Source of the DNA: Mycobacterium sp. IS-1742
GTDB taxonomy: Bacteria; Actinomycetota; Actinomycetes; Mycobacteriales; Mycobacteriaceae
Length of the DNA stretch: 64,000 bases
Assembly (NCBI RefSeq): GCF_001500125.1
Contig: NZ_LQIV01000023.1
Coordinates: 186,001-250,000 of the forward strand
Direction: 5' to 3'
Positions 35,668 through 45,032 of this stretch are shown here, piece by piece (position 1 is the stretch's first letter; every line of letters starts with the position of its first letter). The notes below the pieces were generated by a model. That model saw only the letters and a list, made by a program, of their open reading frames with translations. It did no database searches and was not told where the DNA came from. A program made the position numbers and the translations under genes.

Positions 35668-36111
35668 CTACTGGTCCCCGGTCCGGTACTGCGGAGCCCC
35701 CCGCTCGCGGAAACGGCGCCCGGTCATCTTCTGCGCCTCGATGCGGATGAAGTGGTCCCGCCTGCCGTCCACCCACGGTTCGACGAAAGTTCCTGACACT
35801 TCGGTCAATTCGTCGATATCGGTGATCGGGTGCGCCGTTCCGACGATCGTCACGCTCCACCCCGTGTGCAGATCGGCGTCCAGTTCGTCGGCCTCGAACG
35901 CCACGGTGGCGTTCTGCTTCGCCGCATCGAGTTTCGCGCCACCCGCCACCCTGATGACGACGTCGTCGCGCTTCATCCGGAAGTTGACCGGATGGACGGC
36001 GGGCAGGCCGTCCTCGGTGAACACCAGACGGCCCACTCGCACACCGGCCAGCAGATCGAGGCACTGCCTGCGGTTGAGGACATCGAGTTGCTGTCCCTTG
36101 GTCATGGTCAT
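35668..36111 (-). CDS. Pyridoxamine 5'-phosphate oxidase-like (FMN/F420-type split-barrel) protein
   Basis: This 147-residue split-barrel protein has QCLDLLAGVRVGRLVFTEDGLPAVHPVNFRM (residues about 16-46), the flavin-binding opening of PNPOx-like proteins, and VTIVGTAHPI. Members of this group bind FMN, F420 or heme and the substrate is not readable. ATG 36111 follows CAGGAAGA at normal spacing, so a longer upstream frame is not used. It is divergent from the tandem USP gene, with a DosR-like box between them, a pairing common in hypoxia regulons. Confidence 0.8.
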   Translation of the reverse strand: MTMTKGQQLDVLNRRQCLDLLAGVRVGRLVFTEDGLPAVHPVNFRMKRDDVVIRVAGGAKLDAAKQNATVAFEADELDADLHTGWSVTIVGTAHPITDIDELTEVSGTFVEPWVDGRRDHFIRIEAQKMTGRRFRERGAPQYRTGDQ

Positions 36112-36195
36112 CAATCTTCCTGTGCGAGTCGCGCGGTGGCGACAGGCGGGCTTCGCCGCAGTCATCAGTGTCCGCCATGCGGCCTGTGCGGGGAA

Positions 36196-36210
36196 GGGAC
36201 CAAAGGCCCT
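36196..36210. promoter_or_regulatory. DosR-like box between the PNPOx and USP genes
   Basis: GGGACCAAAGGCCCT carries the GGGAC half and a GGCCCT half, close to the DosR consensus GGGACTWWAGTCCC, with AA before the first half as well. It lies 69 bases upstream of the USP start and 85 bases upstream of the PNPOx start. Confidence 0.55.
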
Positions 36211-36279
36211 ACGCGGCGCGGCCGCAGCGAGAGCACACTGACCACGGTCGAGGCGACGACGCCCGGAAAGGAATCTGCC

Positions 36280-37161
36280 ATGTCCACTGCGGTTCATCCC
36301 GAGATCGTCGTCGGGGTCGACGGGTCTGCCGGATCCCACGCCGCCGTTCGTTGGGCCGCTCGCGAGGCGGCGATGCGCCGGGTTCCGCTTCGCCTCCTCC
36401 ACGTGCTGGCCACCGACGTCAGCGCGGCGTGGGCGATGGCCGTCCCGGCTGCGCCGTTACCTGCCGAGTACTTCGAGAGCCGCGAACAGGATGGCCGCGC
36501 CGTTCTCGCCGACGCCGAAACGGTCGCGAAGGACGCAGGCGCGGTCGACGTCACCACGCAGCTCATCCACTCCGCGTCGGTGCCCGGACTCGTCGATGCC
36601 GCCAAGGAAGCCGACATGGTGGTCGTGGGCACCCGCGGGCACGGTGCGGTGAAGCGTCTGCTGCTCGGCTCGGTGAGCACCGGAGTGCTGCATCACGCGC
36701 GCTGCCCCGTCGCGGTCATCCGTGCCGACGCCGAGCCGGCGGCCGAGACCGCGCCCGTCGTCGTCGGCGTCGACGGTTCGCGGGCTTCCCAACGCGCCGT
36801 CGAGATCGCGTTCGAAGCGGCGTCCATGCGAGGTGTCGACCTCATAGCGCTGCACAGCTGGAGTGACCGCAACGAGTCGCTGCATCCGTACGTCGACTGG
36901 TCGGCCGTGCAGGCCCCGGCCGAGGAGATGCTGGCCGTCAGCCTGGCCGGTTGGTGTGAGCGCTATCCGGACGTGACGGTGCACCGCAAGTCGGTGTTCG
37001 ACCGGCCCGCCGAGCATCTGCTCGAGCTCTCGGAGTCCGCACAGCTCCTCGTCGTGGGTAGCCACGGCCGTGGCGGGTTCGCGGGCATGCTGCTGGGCTC
37101 GGTCAGCACCGCGGTGGTGCAGGCCGCGCGCACGCCGGTGATCGTGGCACGCGGCCGCTGA
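36280..37161 (+). CDS. Tandem universal stress protein
   Basis: This 293-residue protein has two USP domains (about 1-148 and 155-293). Each starts VVGVDGS and each has the ATP-binding loop G-x2-G-x9-GS: GTRGHGAVKRLLLGSVS and GSHGRGGFAGMLLGSVS. The length and layout match M. tuberculosis Rv2623, an ATP-binding, DosR-induced growth regulator. That comparison is from memory. ATG with AAAGGAA upstream (36268-36273). A DosR-like box lies 69 bases upstream, so low-oxygen or nitric oxide induction is likely. Confidence 0.88.
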   Translation: MSTAVHPEIVVGVDGSAGSHAAVRWAAREAAMRRVPLRLLHVLATDVSAAWAMAVPAAPLPAEYFESREQDGRAVLADAETVAKDAGAVDVTTQLIHSASVPGLVDAAKEADMVVVGTRGHGAVKRLLLGSVSTGVLHHARCPVAVIRADAEPAAETAPVVVGVDGSRASQRAVEIAFEAASMRGVDLIALHSWSDRNESLHPYVDWSAVQAPAEEMLAVSLAGWCERYPDVTVHRKSVFDRPAEHLLELSESAQLLVVGSHGRGGFAGMLLGSVSTAVVQAARTPVIVARGR

Positions 37162-37184
37162 AGTCCGCCATACAAAACACAGAG

Positions 37185-37258
37185 CGCCCCCGGCAGGAAT
37201 CGAACCTGCGACCTAGGGATTAGAAGGCCCTTGCTCTATCCAACTGAGCTACGGAGGC
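37185..37258 (-). tRNA. tRNA-Arg (TCT)
   Basis: Minus-strand cloverleaf: acceptor GCCTCCG / CGGGGGC with one T-G wobble and discriminator G; D-arm GCTC/GAGC; anticodon loop CTTCTAA with anticodon TCT (arginine AGA); T-arm GCAGG-TTCGATT-CCTGC. The last anticodon-stem pair (31-39) is C-T, a mismatch. CCA is not encoded. Confidence 0.95.
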
Positions 37259-37390
37259 AGCGTCGGTGAGTGTATCTCGCCGCGCGCGGGGCACCACCAC
37301 TCCACGCGCAAAGCCGTACCCGTCCGCGCGGCGGCGGGCTAGCGTGGTGTCGACAGTCATCAACGACACCGTCGACAGGAGGGCACCGGG

Positions 37391-38872
37391 GTGGCAACGA
37401 GCGACGTGCCGGAATTGGATGCCGCGGGGTTGCCGGAGGAGCTCAGCCCGTTCGACCAGATCCTGCACCGCGGCGAGGCCAACCCCCGCACGCGCTCGGG
37501 CATCCTGACGATCGAGATCCTCGACACCACGCCGGACTGGACCCGGTTCCGCACGCGTTTCGAGCACGCCTCCCGCAAGGTGCTGCGGCTGCGCCAGAAG
37601 GTGGTGACGCCAACCCTGCCGACGGCCGCACCGCGCTGGGTCGTCGACCCCGACTTCAACCTCGACTTCCACGTCCGGCGGGTCCGCATCCCCGAGCCCG
37701 GCAACATCCGGCAGCTGATCGACCTCGCCGAGATCGCGCTGCAGTCACCGCTGGACATCTCCCGCCCACTGTGGACCGCCACGCTGGTCGAAGGCCTCGA
37801 GGGCGGTCGGGCCGCGACCATGTTGCACTTCAGCCACGCGGTGACCGACGGGGTCGGCGGTGTCGAGATGTTCGCCAGCGTCTACGACCTGGAACGCGAT
37901 CCGCCGCCCAGTGAGGTACCGCCACTGCCGATCCCGCAGGATCTCTCGCCGAACGACCTCATGCGCCAGGGACTCAACCGGTTGCCGTTCTCCATCCTCG
38001 GGGGTGTCCGCGGCGCGCTGGGCGGGGCGGCCGGCGTGGTGGGCAAGGTGGTGCGCGACCCGGTCTCGTCGGTCGGCGGGGTGGTCGACTACGCCCGGTC
38101 CGGAGCGCGCGTGGTGGGCTCGGTCGCCGAACCCTCGCCGCTGCTGCGCCGCCGCAGCCTCTCGACTCGCAGCGAGGCGATCGACATGTCGCTCGGTGAC
38201 CTGCACAAGGCGGCCAAGGCCGCAGGCGGCTCCATCAACGATGCGTACCTCGCGGGCGTGTGCGGGGCGCTGCGCCTCTACCACGACGCGTTCGGCCTGC
38301 CGGTTCCCACGCTGCCGATGGCCGTACCCGTCAGCCTGAGGTCGGACGCCGACCCGGCGGGCGGAAACCGCTTCGTCGGGGTCAACCTCGCCGCTCCGAT
38401 CGGCGTGGTGGATCCGCGCGAGCGCATCGCCGAGGTGCGGGCACAGATGACGCGCAAGCGCGAGGAGCGCGCGCTCGACATGGTCGGGGCCATCGCGCCC
38501 GTCGCGAGTCTGCTGCCCGACACGGTGCTCGAGGCCATGGCCGGCTCGGTCGTCAACTCCGACGTCCAGGCCAGCAACGTGCCGGTCTATGCGGGCGACA
38601 CCTACATCGCGGGTGCAAAGATATTGCGCCAGTATGGAATCGGCCCGCTGCCCGGTGTCGCGATGATGGTCGTGCTGGTATCGCGTTCGGGCTTCTGCAC
38701 GGTCACCGCCCGCTACGACCGCGCCTCGATCACCGATCCGGACCTGTTCGCCGAATGCCTGCTCGCCGGCTTCGACGAGGTACTCGCCATCGGTGGTCCC
38801 GGCCGCGCCGGCCCCGCCTCGTTCACCCTGCCTTCTGAAACACCGTCACCGAAGGGGAGTGCGCCACAATGA
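37391..38872 (+). CDS. WS/DGAT-family O-acyltransferase
   Basis: This 493-residue acyltransferase of the wax ester synthase/diacylglycerol acyltransferase family matches Rv2484c. The active-site motif HHxxxDG appears as SHAVTDG (His149, Asp153, Gly154), so the first His is Ser while the catalytic His and Asp remain. The DUF1298 C-terminal domain carries NVPVYAGDTYIAGAKI and PLPGVAMMV. It would make triacylglycerol or wax esters from acyl-CoA. GTG start with AGGAGGG at 37378-37384. plsC overlaps its stop (ATGA), then plsB overlaps plsC, linking storage-lipid and phospholipid acyltransferases. Confidence 0.88.
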   Translation: MATSDVPELDAAGLPEELSPFDQILHRGEANPRTRSGILTIEILDTTPDWTRFRTRFEHASRKVLRLRQKVVTPTLPTAAPRWVVDPDFNLDFHVRRVRIPEPGNIRQLIDLAEIALQSPLDISRPLWTATLVEGLEGGRAATMLHFSHAVTDGVGGVEMFASVYDLERDPPPSEVPPLPIPQDLSPNDLMRQGLNRLPFSILGGVRGALGGAAGVVGKVVRDPVSSVGGVVDYARSGARVVGSVAEPSPLLRRRSLSTRSEAIDMSLGDLHKAAKAAGGSINDAYLAGVCGALRLYHDAFGLPVPTLPMAVPVSLRSDADPAGGNRFVGVNLAAPIGVVDPRERIAEVRAQMTRKREERALDMVGAIAPVASLLPDTVLEAMAGSVVNSDVQASNVPVYAGDTYIAGAKILRQYGIGPLPGVAMMVVLVSRSGFCTVTARYDRASITDPDLFAECLLAGFDEVLAIGGPGRAGPASFTLPSETPSPKGSAPQ

Positions 38873-40500
38873 GTCCGGACGATGGTCAGCGGTCCGAGCG
38901 GCGCGCCCTGCGCCTGCCGGGATCGGTCGCGGAGATCCTGGCTGCACCGGAGGGTCCGCAGGTCGGCGCGTTCTTCGACCTCGACGGCACCCTGGTGGCC
39001 GGGTTCACCGGCGTCATCATGACGCGGGACCGGTTGCGCCGCAGGCAGATGAGTGTGGGCGAATTCATCGGCATGGTGCAGGCCGGGCTCAACCACCAAC
39101 TGGGCCGGTCCGAGTTCGAAGACCTCATCGGCAAGGGTGCGCGCATGCTGCGCGGCAGTTCGCTCAGCGACATCGACGAGCTCTCCGAACGGCTCTTCCT
39201 GCAGCACGTCCGCGACCGCATCTACCCCGAGATGCGCGCCCTGGTGCGCGCGCACATGGCGAGGGGCCACACCGTCGTGCTCAGTTCGTCGGCGCTGACG
39301 GTGCAGGTCGAGCCGGTCGCGCGGTACCTCGGCATCCACAACGTCCTGAGCAACAAGTTCGTGACCGACGACGACGGGTGCATCACCGGTGAGGTGGTCC
39401 GGCCCATCCTGTGGGGGCCGGGGAAAGCCCATGCGGTGCAGGCGTTTGCGACCCGCAACGGCGTGGACCTGTCGAAGAGTTACTTCTACGCCGACGGGGA
39501 CGAGGACGTGGCCCTGATGTACCTCGTCGGCAACCCGCGCCCGACCAATCCTGCGGGCAAGCTCGCCGCCGTCGCAGCCAAGCGCGGGTGGCCGGTACTC
39601 CGGTTCACCAGCCGCAGCGGCAGCAATCCGCTGTCGCAGCTGCGGACCGTCGCCGCCATCGGCTCCGTGGTTCCGGTCGCCGCGAGCGCCATCGGGGTGG
39701 GCCTGCTCAGCCGCAACCGGCGCACCGGGGTCAACTTCTTCACCTCCACGTGGAGCCGGCTGCTGCTCACCACCGCCGGCATCAACCTCGACGTGCTCGG
39801 GCGGGAGAACCTGACCGCGCAGCGGCCCGCGGTGTTCCTTTTCAACCACCGCAACCAGGCGGATCCGCTGATCGCGGGCCGGCTGGTCGAGAGCAATTTC
39901 ACGACGGTGGGCAAGAAGGAGCTCGAGAACGATCCGCTGATCGGCACCATCGGGAAGGTGATGGACGCGGCCTTCATCGACCGCGACGACCCCAAGGCCG
40001 CGGTCGAAGGTTTGCGCAAGGTCGAAGAGCTTGCCCGCAAAGGCATTTCGATACTCATCGCCCCCGAGGGCACCCGCCTGGACACCACCGAGGTGGGCGA
40101 GTTCAAGAAGGGCCCCTTCCGCATCGCGATGTCGGCCGGAATCCCGATCGTGCCCATCGTCATCCGCAACGCCGAGGTGGTCGCCGCGCGCGATTCGAGC
40201 ACGTTCAACCCGGGCACCGTCGACATCGCGGTCTATCCGCCCATCCCGACCGACGACTGGACGGTGGAGGATCTGCCGAACCGCATCGCCGAGGTCCGGC
40301 AGATCTACCTCGACACCCTCAAGGCGTGGCCGCAGGGCAAGCTGCCGGTGCCCGCGCTGTACAAGCGCTCACCCGGCGAGACGGTGGAGCCGAGGAAGGT
40401 CGCCGAGGCGTCCCCGAAGAAGAAGCCCGCCAAGAAGGCCGAGAAGAAGCCCGCCAAAAAGGCGCCTGCCAAGAACGCCGCGGCGAAAGGCCGACAGTGA
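38869..40500 (+). CDS. plsC: HAD-phosphatase / 1-acylglycerol-3-phosphate acyltransferase fusion
   Basis: This 543-residue two-domain protein has an N-terminal HAD phosphatase (residues about 30-245; DLDGT with Asp37 and Asp39; [19 protein letters not shown]). A PlsC acyltransferase follows (about 300-490; NHRNQAD with His327 and Asp332; APEGTR). The LPLAT part acylates lysophosphatidate. The HAD part suggests the same protein may also dephosphorylate a lipid phosphate. A Lys/Ala/Pro-rich tail (about 505-543) looks disordered and basic. ATG overlaps the WS/DGAT stop; the plsB GTG overlaps its stop. Matches Rv2483c. Confidence 0.9.
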   Translation: MSPDDGQRSERRALRLPGSVAEILAAPEGPQVGAFFDLDGTLVAGFTGVIMTRDRLRRRQMSVGEFIGMVQAGLNHQLGRSEFEDLIGKGARMLRGSSLSDIDELSERLFLQHVRDRIYPEMRALVRAHMARGHTVVLSSSALTVQVEPVARYLGIHNVLSNKFVTDDDGCITGEVVRPILWGPGKAHAVQAFATRNGVDLSKSYFYADGDEDVALMYLVGNPRPTNPAGKLAAVAAKRGWPVLRFTSRSGSNPLSQLRTVAAIGSVVPVAASAIGVGLLSRNRRTGVNFFTSTWSRLLLTTAGINLDVLGRENLTAQRPAVFLFNHRNQADPLIAGRLVESNFTTVGKKELENDPLIGTIGKVMDAAFIDRDDPKAAVEGLRKVEELARKGISILIAPEGTRLDTTEVGEFKKGPFRIAMSAGIPIVPIVIRNAEVVAARDSSTFNPGTVDIAVYPPIPTDDWTVEDLPNRIAEVRQIYLDTLKAWPQGKLPVPALYKRSPGETVEPRKVAEASPKKKPAKKAEKKPAKKAPAKNAAAKGRQ

Positions 40501-42845
40501 CGCTGCCCGACGACTACTACGCCAGTTTCAGCACCACCGACGATGCGCTGGTGCTGGCGGCGGCGTCGTCGCCCGCCGAGGTCGAACTGCTCGACGAATG
40601 GCTGGCCGCCCAACGCCGCGACAACCCCGACGTCAACGTCGAGGTTCTGCAGTTGCCCGTCGACGGCGAGCCGTCGCCCAGTGTGCTCGCGCAACTGGTC
40701 GAGGAACTCGAGGCCGACGAGGACCGCACCGTGGTGCCGGTGCGGGTGTTCTGGGTGCCCGCGGGCCTGCCCACGCGGTCGAAGGTGGTGGCGCTCATCT
40801 CGGGCCGCGACACCTACCGCCCGCCGGAGGTGCTGCAGCGTCGCATCCTCAAACGGGACCGGACCCGTGCTCGCGTCATCGCCGGTGAACCGGCCAAGGT
40901 CTCCGAGTTGCGTCAGCAGTGGCACGACCACACGGTGGCCGAGAACCCGCGCGAGTTCGCGCATTTCGTGATCCGCCGCGCGGTGCTGGCCATCGAGCGC
41001 GTCGAGTACCGGCTGCTGGGTCCGGAGTACAAGTCGCCGCGGCTGGTGAAGCCGGAGATCCTGGCCTCCACCAGGTTCCGCGCCGGTCTGGAGGAGATCC
41101 CCGGCGCGACGGTCGACGAGGCAGGCAAGATGCTCGACGAACTCGCCACCGGGTGGAGCCGAGTGTCGGTGGACCTCATCCCGAACCTCAGTCGGTTGAT
41201 CACCAAGCGGGGGTTCGATCCCCATCTCGACTACGACCGGTCCGAGATCGCCCGGCTGCGGCGCGATCTGGAGAACCACCCCGCCGTACTGCTGTTCTCG
41301 CACCGGTCCTACCTCGACGGGGCGGTGGTGCCCGCGGCGATGCAGGAGAACCGGCTGCCCCCGGTGCACATGTTCGCCGGCATCAACCTGTCCTTCGGTT
41401 TCATGGGGCCGCTGCTGCGGCGCTCCGGGGTCATCTTCATCCGCCGCAACGTCGCCGGCGACCCGCTCTACAAGTACGTGCTCAAGGAGTACGTCGGGTA
41501 CGTCGTGGAGAAGCGGTTCAACCTCAGCTGGTCCATCGAGGGCACCCGGTCGCGCACGGGGAAGATGTTGCCGCCCAAGCTCGGTCTGCTGGCCTACGTC
41601 GCCGACGCCTACCTCGCCGGCCGCAGCGACGACATCCTGCTGCAACCGGTGTCGATCAGTTTCGATCAGCTGCACGAGATCTCGGAGTACGCCGACTACG
41701 CCCGCGGTGGCGAGAAGACCCCCGAGGGGTTGAGCTGGCTGTACAACTACATCAAGGCGCAGGGGGAGCGCAGTTACGGCAAGATCTACGTCCGCTTCCC
41801 CGAAGCGGTGTCGATGCGCCAACATCTCGGTGAGCCCGGCGGTCCGATCGCGACCGACGAGTCCGCCAGGCGGTTGGCGATGCAGAAGATGGCCTTCGAG
41901 GTGGCCTGGCGCATTCTGCAGGTGACGCCGATCAACGCGACCGCGTTGGTGTCGGGGCTGTTGCTGACCACCCGTGGCGTCGCGCTCACCCTCGACCAGC
42001 TGCACCACACCCTGCAGGACGGGCTCGACTACCTCATGCGCAACGACATGCCGCTGACCAACAGCGCGCTGCGCCTGCGCACCACCGAGGGGGTGCTGTC
42101 CGCGGTCGACGCGCTGTCCAACGGTCACCCCGTCACCAAGGTCGACAGCGGGCGGGAACCGGTCTGGTACATCGCGGCCGAGGACGAACACGAGGCCGCG
42201 TTCTACCGCAACACCCTGATCCACGCCTTCCTCGAGACGTCGATCGTGGAGCTCGCGCTGGCATACGCGGCGCGCGCCGACGGCGACCCGACCGAGGCGT
42301 TCTGGTCGCAGGCGGCGCGGCTGCGGGATCTGCTGAAGTTCGACTTCTACTTCGCCGACTCGGCGGCGTTCCGCGAGCACGTCGCCGGGGAGATGTCGTG
42401 GCGGGCGGACTGGGAGTCCCAGCTCGCCGCCGGCGGCGAGCAGATCGACGCGCTGCTGCGGGAGAAGCGGCCTCTGATGGCCGGGGCGATGCTGCGGCCG
42501 TTCTTCGAGGCCTACGAGATCCTGGCGAGCGCGCTGCGCGACGCCCCCGCCGACATCGACGAGAAAGAGCTGACGACGCGGGCGATGGGGTTGGGCAGGC
42601 AGTACGTCGCGCAGGACCGGGTGCGCAGCAACGAATCGGTGTCGGCGCTGCTGTTCAGCACCGCCCGTCAGGTCGCCGCCGATCAGCAGCTGCTCGAGCC
42701 CGGCGCCGACCTCGAGGCGCGGCGCAGGGCGTTCTGCGACGAGCTGTGCGGGATCCTGGCCGACATGGACAAGGTCGACCGGTATGCGCGGGACCAGTTC
42801 ATGGCCCGCGAAGCCGAACGGCGCCGCCGGGCGAAGACGGGATGA
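40497..42845 (+). CDS. plsB: Glycerol-3-phosphate 1-O-acyltransferase
   Basis: This 782-residue PlsB begins phospholipid and triacylglycerol synthesis by acylating glycerol-3-phosphate. The catalytic block has [13 protein letters not shown] (His-x4-Asp), [18 protein letters not shown] and a following [11 protein letters not shown]. The N-terminal 250 residues and the long helical C-terminus are typical of the large PlsB class. It has no clear transmembrane helices, so it should be peripheral at the membrane. GTG start overlaps the plsC stop (GTGA), giving coupled translation. Matches Rv2482c (PlsB2). Confidence 0.93.
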   Translation: MTLPDDYYASFSTTDDALVLAAASSPAEVELLDEWLAAQRRDNPDVNVEVLQLPVDGEPSPSVLAQLVEELEADEDRTVVPVRVFWVPAGLPTRSKVVALISGRDTYRPPEVLQRRILKRDRTRARVIAGEPAKVSELRQQWHDHTVAENPREFAHFVIRRAVLAIERVEYRLLGPEYKSPRLVKPEILASTRFRAGLEEIPGATVDEAGKMLDELATGWSRVSVDLIPNLSRLITKRGFDPHLDYDRSEIARLRRDLENHPAVLLFSHRSYLDGAVVPAAMQENRLPPVHMFAGINLSFGFMGPLLRRSGVIFIRRNVAGDPLYKYVLKEYVGYVVEKRFNLSWSIEGTRSRTGKMLPPKLGLLAYVADAYLAGRSDDILLQPVSISFDQLHEISEYADYARGGEKTPEGLSWLYNYIKAQGERSYGKIYVRFPEAVSMRQHLGEPGGPIATDESARRLAMQKMAFEVAWRILQVTPINATALVSGLLLTTRGVALTLDQLHHTLQDGLDYLMRNDMPLTNSALRLRTTEGVLSAVDALSNGHPVTKVDSGREPVWYIAAEDEHEAAFYRNTLIHAFLETSIVELALAYAARADGDPTEAFWSQAARLRDLLKFDFYFADSAAFREHVAGEMSWRADWESQLAAGGEQIDALLREKRPLMAGAMLRPFFEAYEILASALRDAPADIDEKELTTRAMGLGRQYVAQDRVRSNESVSALLFSTARQVAADQQLLEPGADLEARRRAFCDELCGILADMDKVDRYARDQFMAREAERRRRAKTG

Positions 42846-42876
42846 ACCGCCCACCAGGGTGACGGCGAACACGCCA

Positions 42877-42882
42877 TACCCT
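42877..42882 (+). promoter_or_regulatory. -10 element (TACCCT) of a leaderless promoter for the CopD-CtaG gene
   Basis: TACCCT is followed by 6 bases and ATG 42889. No ribosome-binding site is visible, so the gene has its own promoter rather than reading through from plsB. Confidence 0.6.
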
Positions 42883-42888
42883 GGGAAC

Positions 42889-44886
42889 ATGACCACGGTT
42901 GCGGTGAAGGCGCGCACCAGCGCGGTGTGGCCGGTGCTGCTGGGGGTGGCGGCGCTGGCCGGCGTCACCGCCGCAGGCATCGGCGCCCTGTCGCTCGCGG
43001 ACGCGCTGACCGCGACCGGGCTGCCCGACCCGGGGCCGGTCACCACCTACGGGCTGCCGTTCATGCGGGCCGCGGGCGAGATCGCCGCGGTGACCGCCGT
43101 CGGCGCCTTCCTGTTCGCCGCGTTCCTGGTGCCGCCGCAGGCCAACGGCGTGCTCGACGTCGCGGGCTACCGGGCCCTACGGTTGGGTACGGCGGCCTCG
43201 GCGGTGTGGACGGTGTGCGCGGTGCTGCTGGTGCCGCTGACCGTGTCGGACGTGTCCGGCCAGCCCCTGCGCGATCACCTCAACCCGGTCGAGATCTGGT
43301 CGGTGGCGGGCCTGGTCGACGTCGCGGGGGCGTGGCGGTGGACGGCGCTCCTGGCGGCCGTCGTCACGTTGGCGAGCCTGCCGGTGCTTCGGTGGGCGTG
43401 GACTCCGCCGCTGTTCGCCGGATCGCTGCTCACGCTGATGCCGCTGGGCCTGACCGGGCATTCCTCATCGGGTGGACAACACGATCTGGCCACCAACAGC
43501 CTGCTGATCCACCTCGTCGCCGGGGCGTTGTGGGCCGGTGGTCTGCTCGTGCTGCTGGTCCACACCCTGCGCGGTGGCGCGCACGGCGACGTGGCCGCCC
43601 GCCGGTTCTCCGCGGTCGCGCTCTGGTGTTTCGTCGCGATGGCGCTCAGCGGCATCGTCAACGCGCTGGTGCGCATCTTACCCGCCGACCTGTTCCGCAC
43701 CGAGTACGGCGTCCTGGTGCTCGCGAAGGCGGCCGCGCTGGCGGCGCTGGGGGTCCTCGGCTACCTGCAACGTCGCAAGGGGGTGGCCGGTCTGCAGGCC
43801 GACCCGGGCGCGCGGGGTCCGCTGCTGCGGTTGGCGCTGGTCGAGGCGGTGGTGTTCGGTGTGACGTTCGGGATCGCGGTCGGCCTGGGCCGCACGCCGC
43901 CCCCTCCGCCGGGTTACGACCCCACCCCGGTGGAGGTTGAGATCGGCTACGACCTCGCGGGCCCGCCGACCGTCACGCGCATCCTGTTCGACTGGCGGTT
44001 CGACCTCATCGTGGGCAGCGCGGCGATCATCCTGGCGGCGGTCTACCTGGCCGGGTGGTGGCGGTTGCGGCGGCGCGGTGACGCGTGGCCCGCCGGGCGC
44101 ACGGTGGCGTGGCTGCTCGGCTGCGCGACTCTGCTGATCACCACGTCGTCGGGGCTCGGCCGCTACATGCCCGCGATGTTCAGCGTGCACATGGTCGCGC
44201 ACATGCTGTTGTCGATGCTGGTGCCGATCCTGCTGGTGCTCGGGGCGCCGGTCACGATGGCGCTGCGCGCGCTGCCCGTCGCGGGCAAGGGCAAGCCGCC
44301 CGGCCCGCGGGAGTGGCTGCTCGCAGCCCTGCACTCCCGGGTGTCACGCGTGCTCACCCACCCGATCGTCGCGCTGGCGCTGTTCGTCGCGGGGTTCTAC
44401 GGGTTGTACTTCGGAGGTCTCTTCGAGGCCGCCGTCGACGACCACGCCGCCCACGTCTTGATGAACATCCACTTCCTGCTCAGTGGCTACCTTTTCTACT
44501 GGGTGGTGATCGGCGTCGACCCGACCCCCCGGCGCATCCCGCAGCTCGCCAAACTCGCGATCGTGTTCGCCTCGCTGCCGCTGCACGCGTTCTTCGGTGT
44601 GGTGCTGATGGGGATGAACTCGGTGCTGGCGGAGGGGTTCTACCGGTCCCTGCAGCTCGGCTGGCATGACGATCTGCTGGCCGATCAGAAGCTCGGCGGC
44701 AGTATCGCCTGGGCCGCGGGCGAGATCCCGTTGGTGGTCGTGCTGCTCGCGCTGCTCATCCAGTGGCGGCGCAGTGATCAGCGCGACGCCACCCGGCTCG
44801 ACCGGGCGGCCGAGCGCGACCACGACGCGGACCTGGCCGCCTACAACGCGATGCTGGCCGAACTGGCCCGCCGCGAAGGTCGCTGA
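42889..44886 (+). CDS. CopD-CtaG fusion membrane protein (copper / cytochrome oxidase assembly type)
   Basis: This 665-residue membrane protein is a fusion. The first part (about 1-340, roughly eight helices, with HLVAGALWAGGLLVLL) is CopD-like. The second (about 360-640, with MFSVHMVAHMLLSMLVPILL, HFLLSGYLFYWVVIGVDP and HAFFGVVLMGMNS) is the CtaG/caa3_CtaG family. CopD takes up copper and CtaG-type proteins help oxidase assembly, so a role in copper delivery to the respiratory oxidase is a reasonable inference. A homologous fusion is Rv0102 in M. tuberculosis, at another locus as I recall. The start is supported by its own leaderless promoter. Confidence 0.85.
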   Translation: MTTVAVKARTSAVWPVLLGVAALAGVTAAGIGALSLADALTATGLPDPGPVTTYGLPFMRAAGEIAAVTAVGAFLFAAFLVPPQANGVLDVAGYRALRLGTAASAVWTVCAVLLVPLTVSDVSGQPLRDHLNPVEIWSVAGLVDVAGAWRWTALLAAVVTLASLPVLRWAWTPPLFAGSLLTLMPLGLTGHSSSGGQHDLATNSLLIHLVAGALWAGGLLVLLVHTLRGGAHGDVAARRFSAVALWCFVAMALSGIVNALVRILPADLFRTEYGVLVLAKAAALAALGVLGYLQRRKGVAGLQADPGARGPLLRLALVEAVVFGVTFGIAVGLGRTPPPPPGYDPTPVEVEIGYDLAGPPTVTRILFDWRFDLIVGSAAIILAAVYLAGWWRLRRRGDAWPAGRTVAWLLGCATLLITTSSGLGRYMPAMFSVHMVAHMLLSMLVPILLVLGAPVTMALRALPVAGKGKPPGPREWLLAALHSRVSRVLTHPIVALALFVAGFYGLYFGGLFEAAVDDHAAHVLMNIHFLLSGYLFYWVVIGVDPTPRRIPQLAKLAIVFASLPLHAFFGVVLMGMNSVLAEGFYRSLQLGWHDDLLADQKLGGSIAWAAGEIPLVVVLLALLIQWRRSDQRDATRLDRAAERDHDADLAAYNAMLAELARREGR

Positions 44887-44895
44887 CGGGGTCTG

Positions 44896-44922
44896 TCCAC
44901 AGCGTCCGATTGATCCACAGCG
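44896..44922 (+). promoter_or_regulatory. Paired TCCACAGCG repeats upstream of the SSB-like gene
   Basis: TCCACAGCG occurs at 44896-44904 and 44914-44922, 18 bases apart. Each contains TCCACA; the first has CTGTCCACA, one base off the mycobacterial DnaA-box form TTGTCCACA. The link to DnaA is a guess. Confidence 0.3.
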
Positions 44923-45032
44923 CGCCGGGCGCCCCGACCCGGGCGGTGCCCGGTGTCGGAGTCCTGCCGGTGAATGGGCGGTACCGGCGAGACACCGCCG
45001 GCCAGTGGATCAGACACGAATCGAGGCCCATC

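Noticed and set aside
40305-43046. A 913-codon minus-strand frame opposite plsB
   Set aside because: His/Arg/Gln/Gly-rich shadow of a high-G+C gene; no motif.
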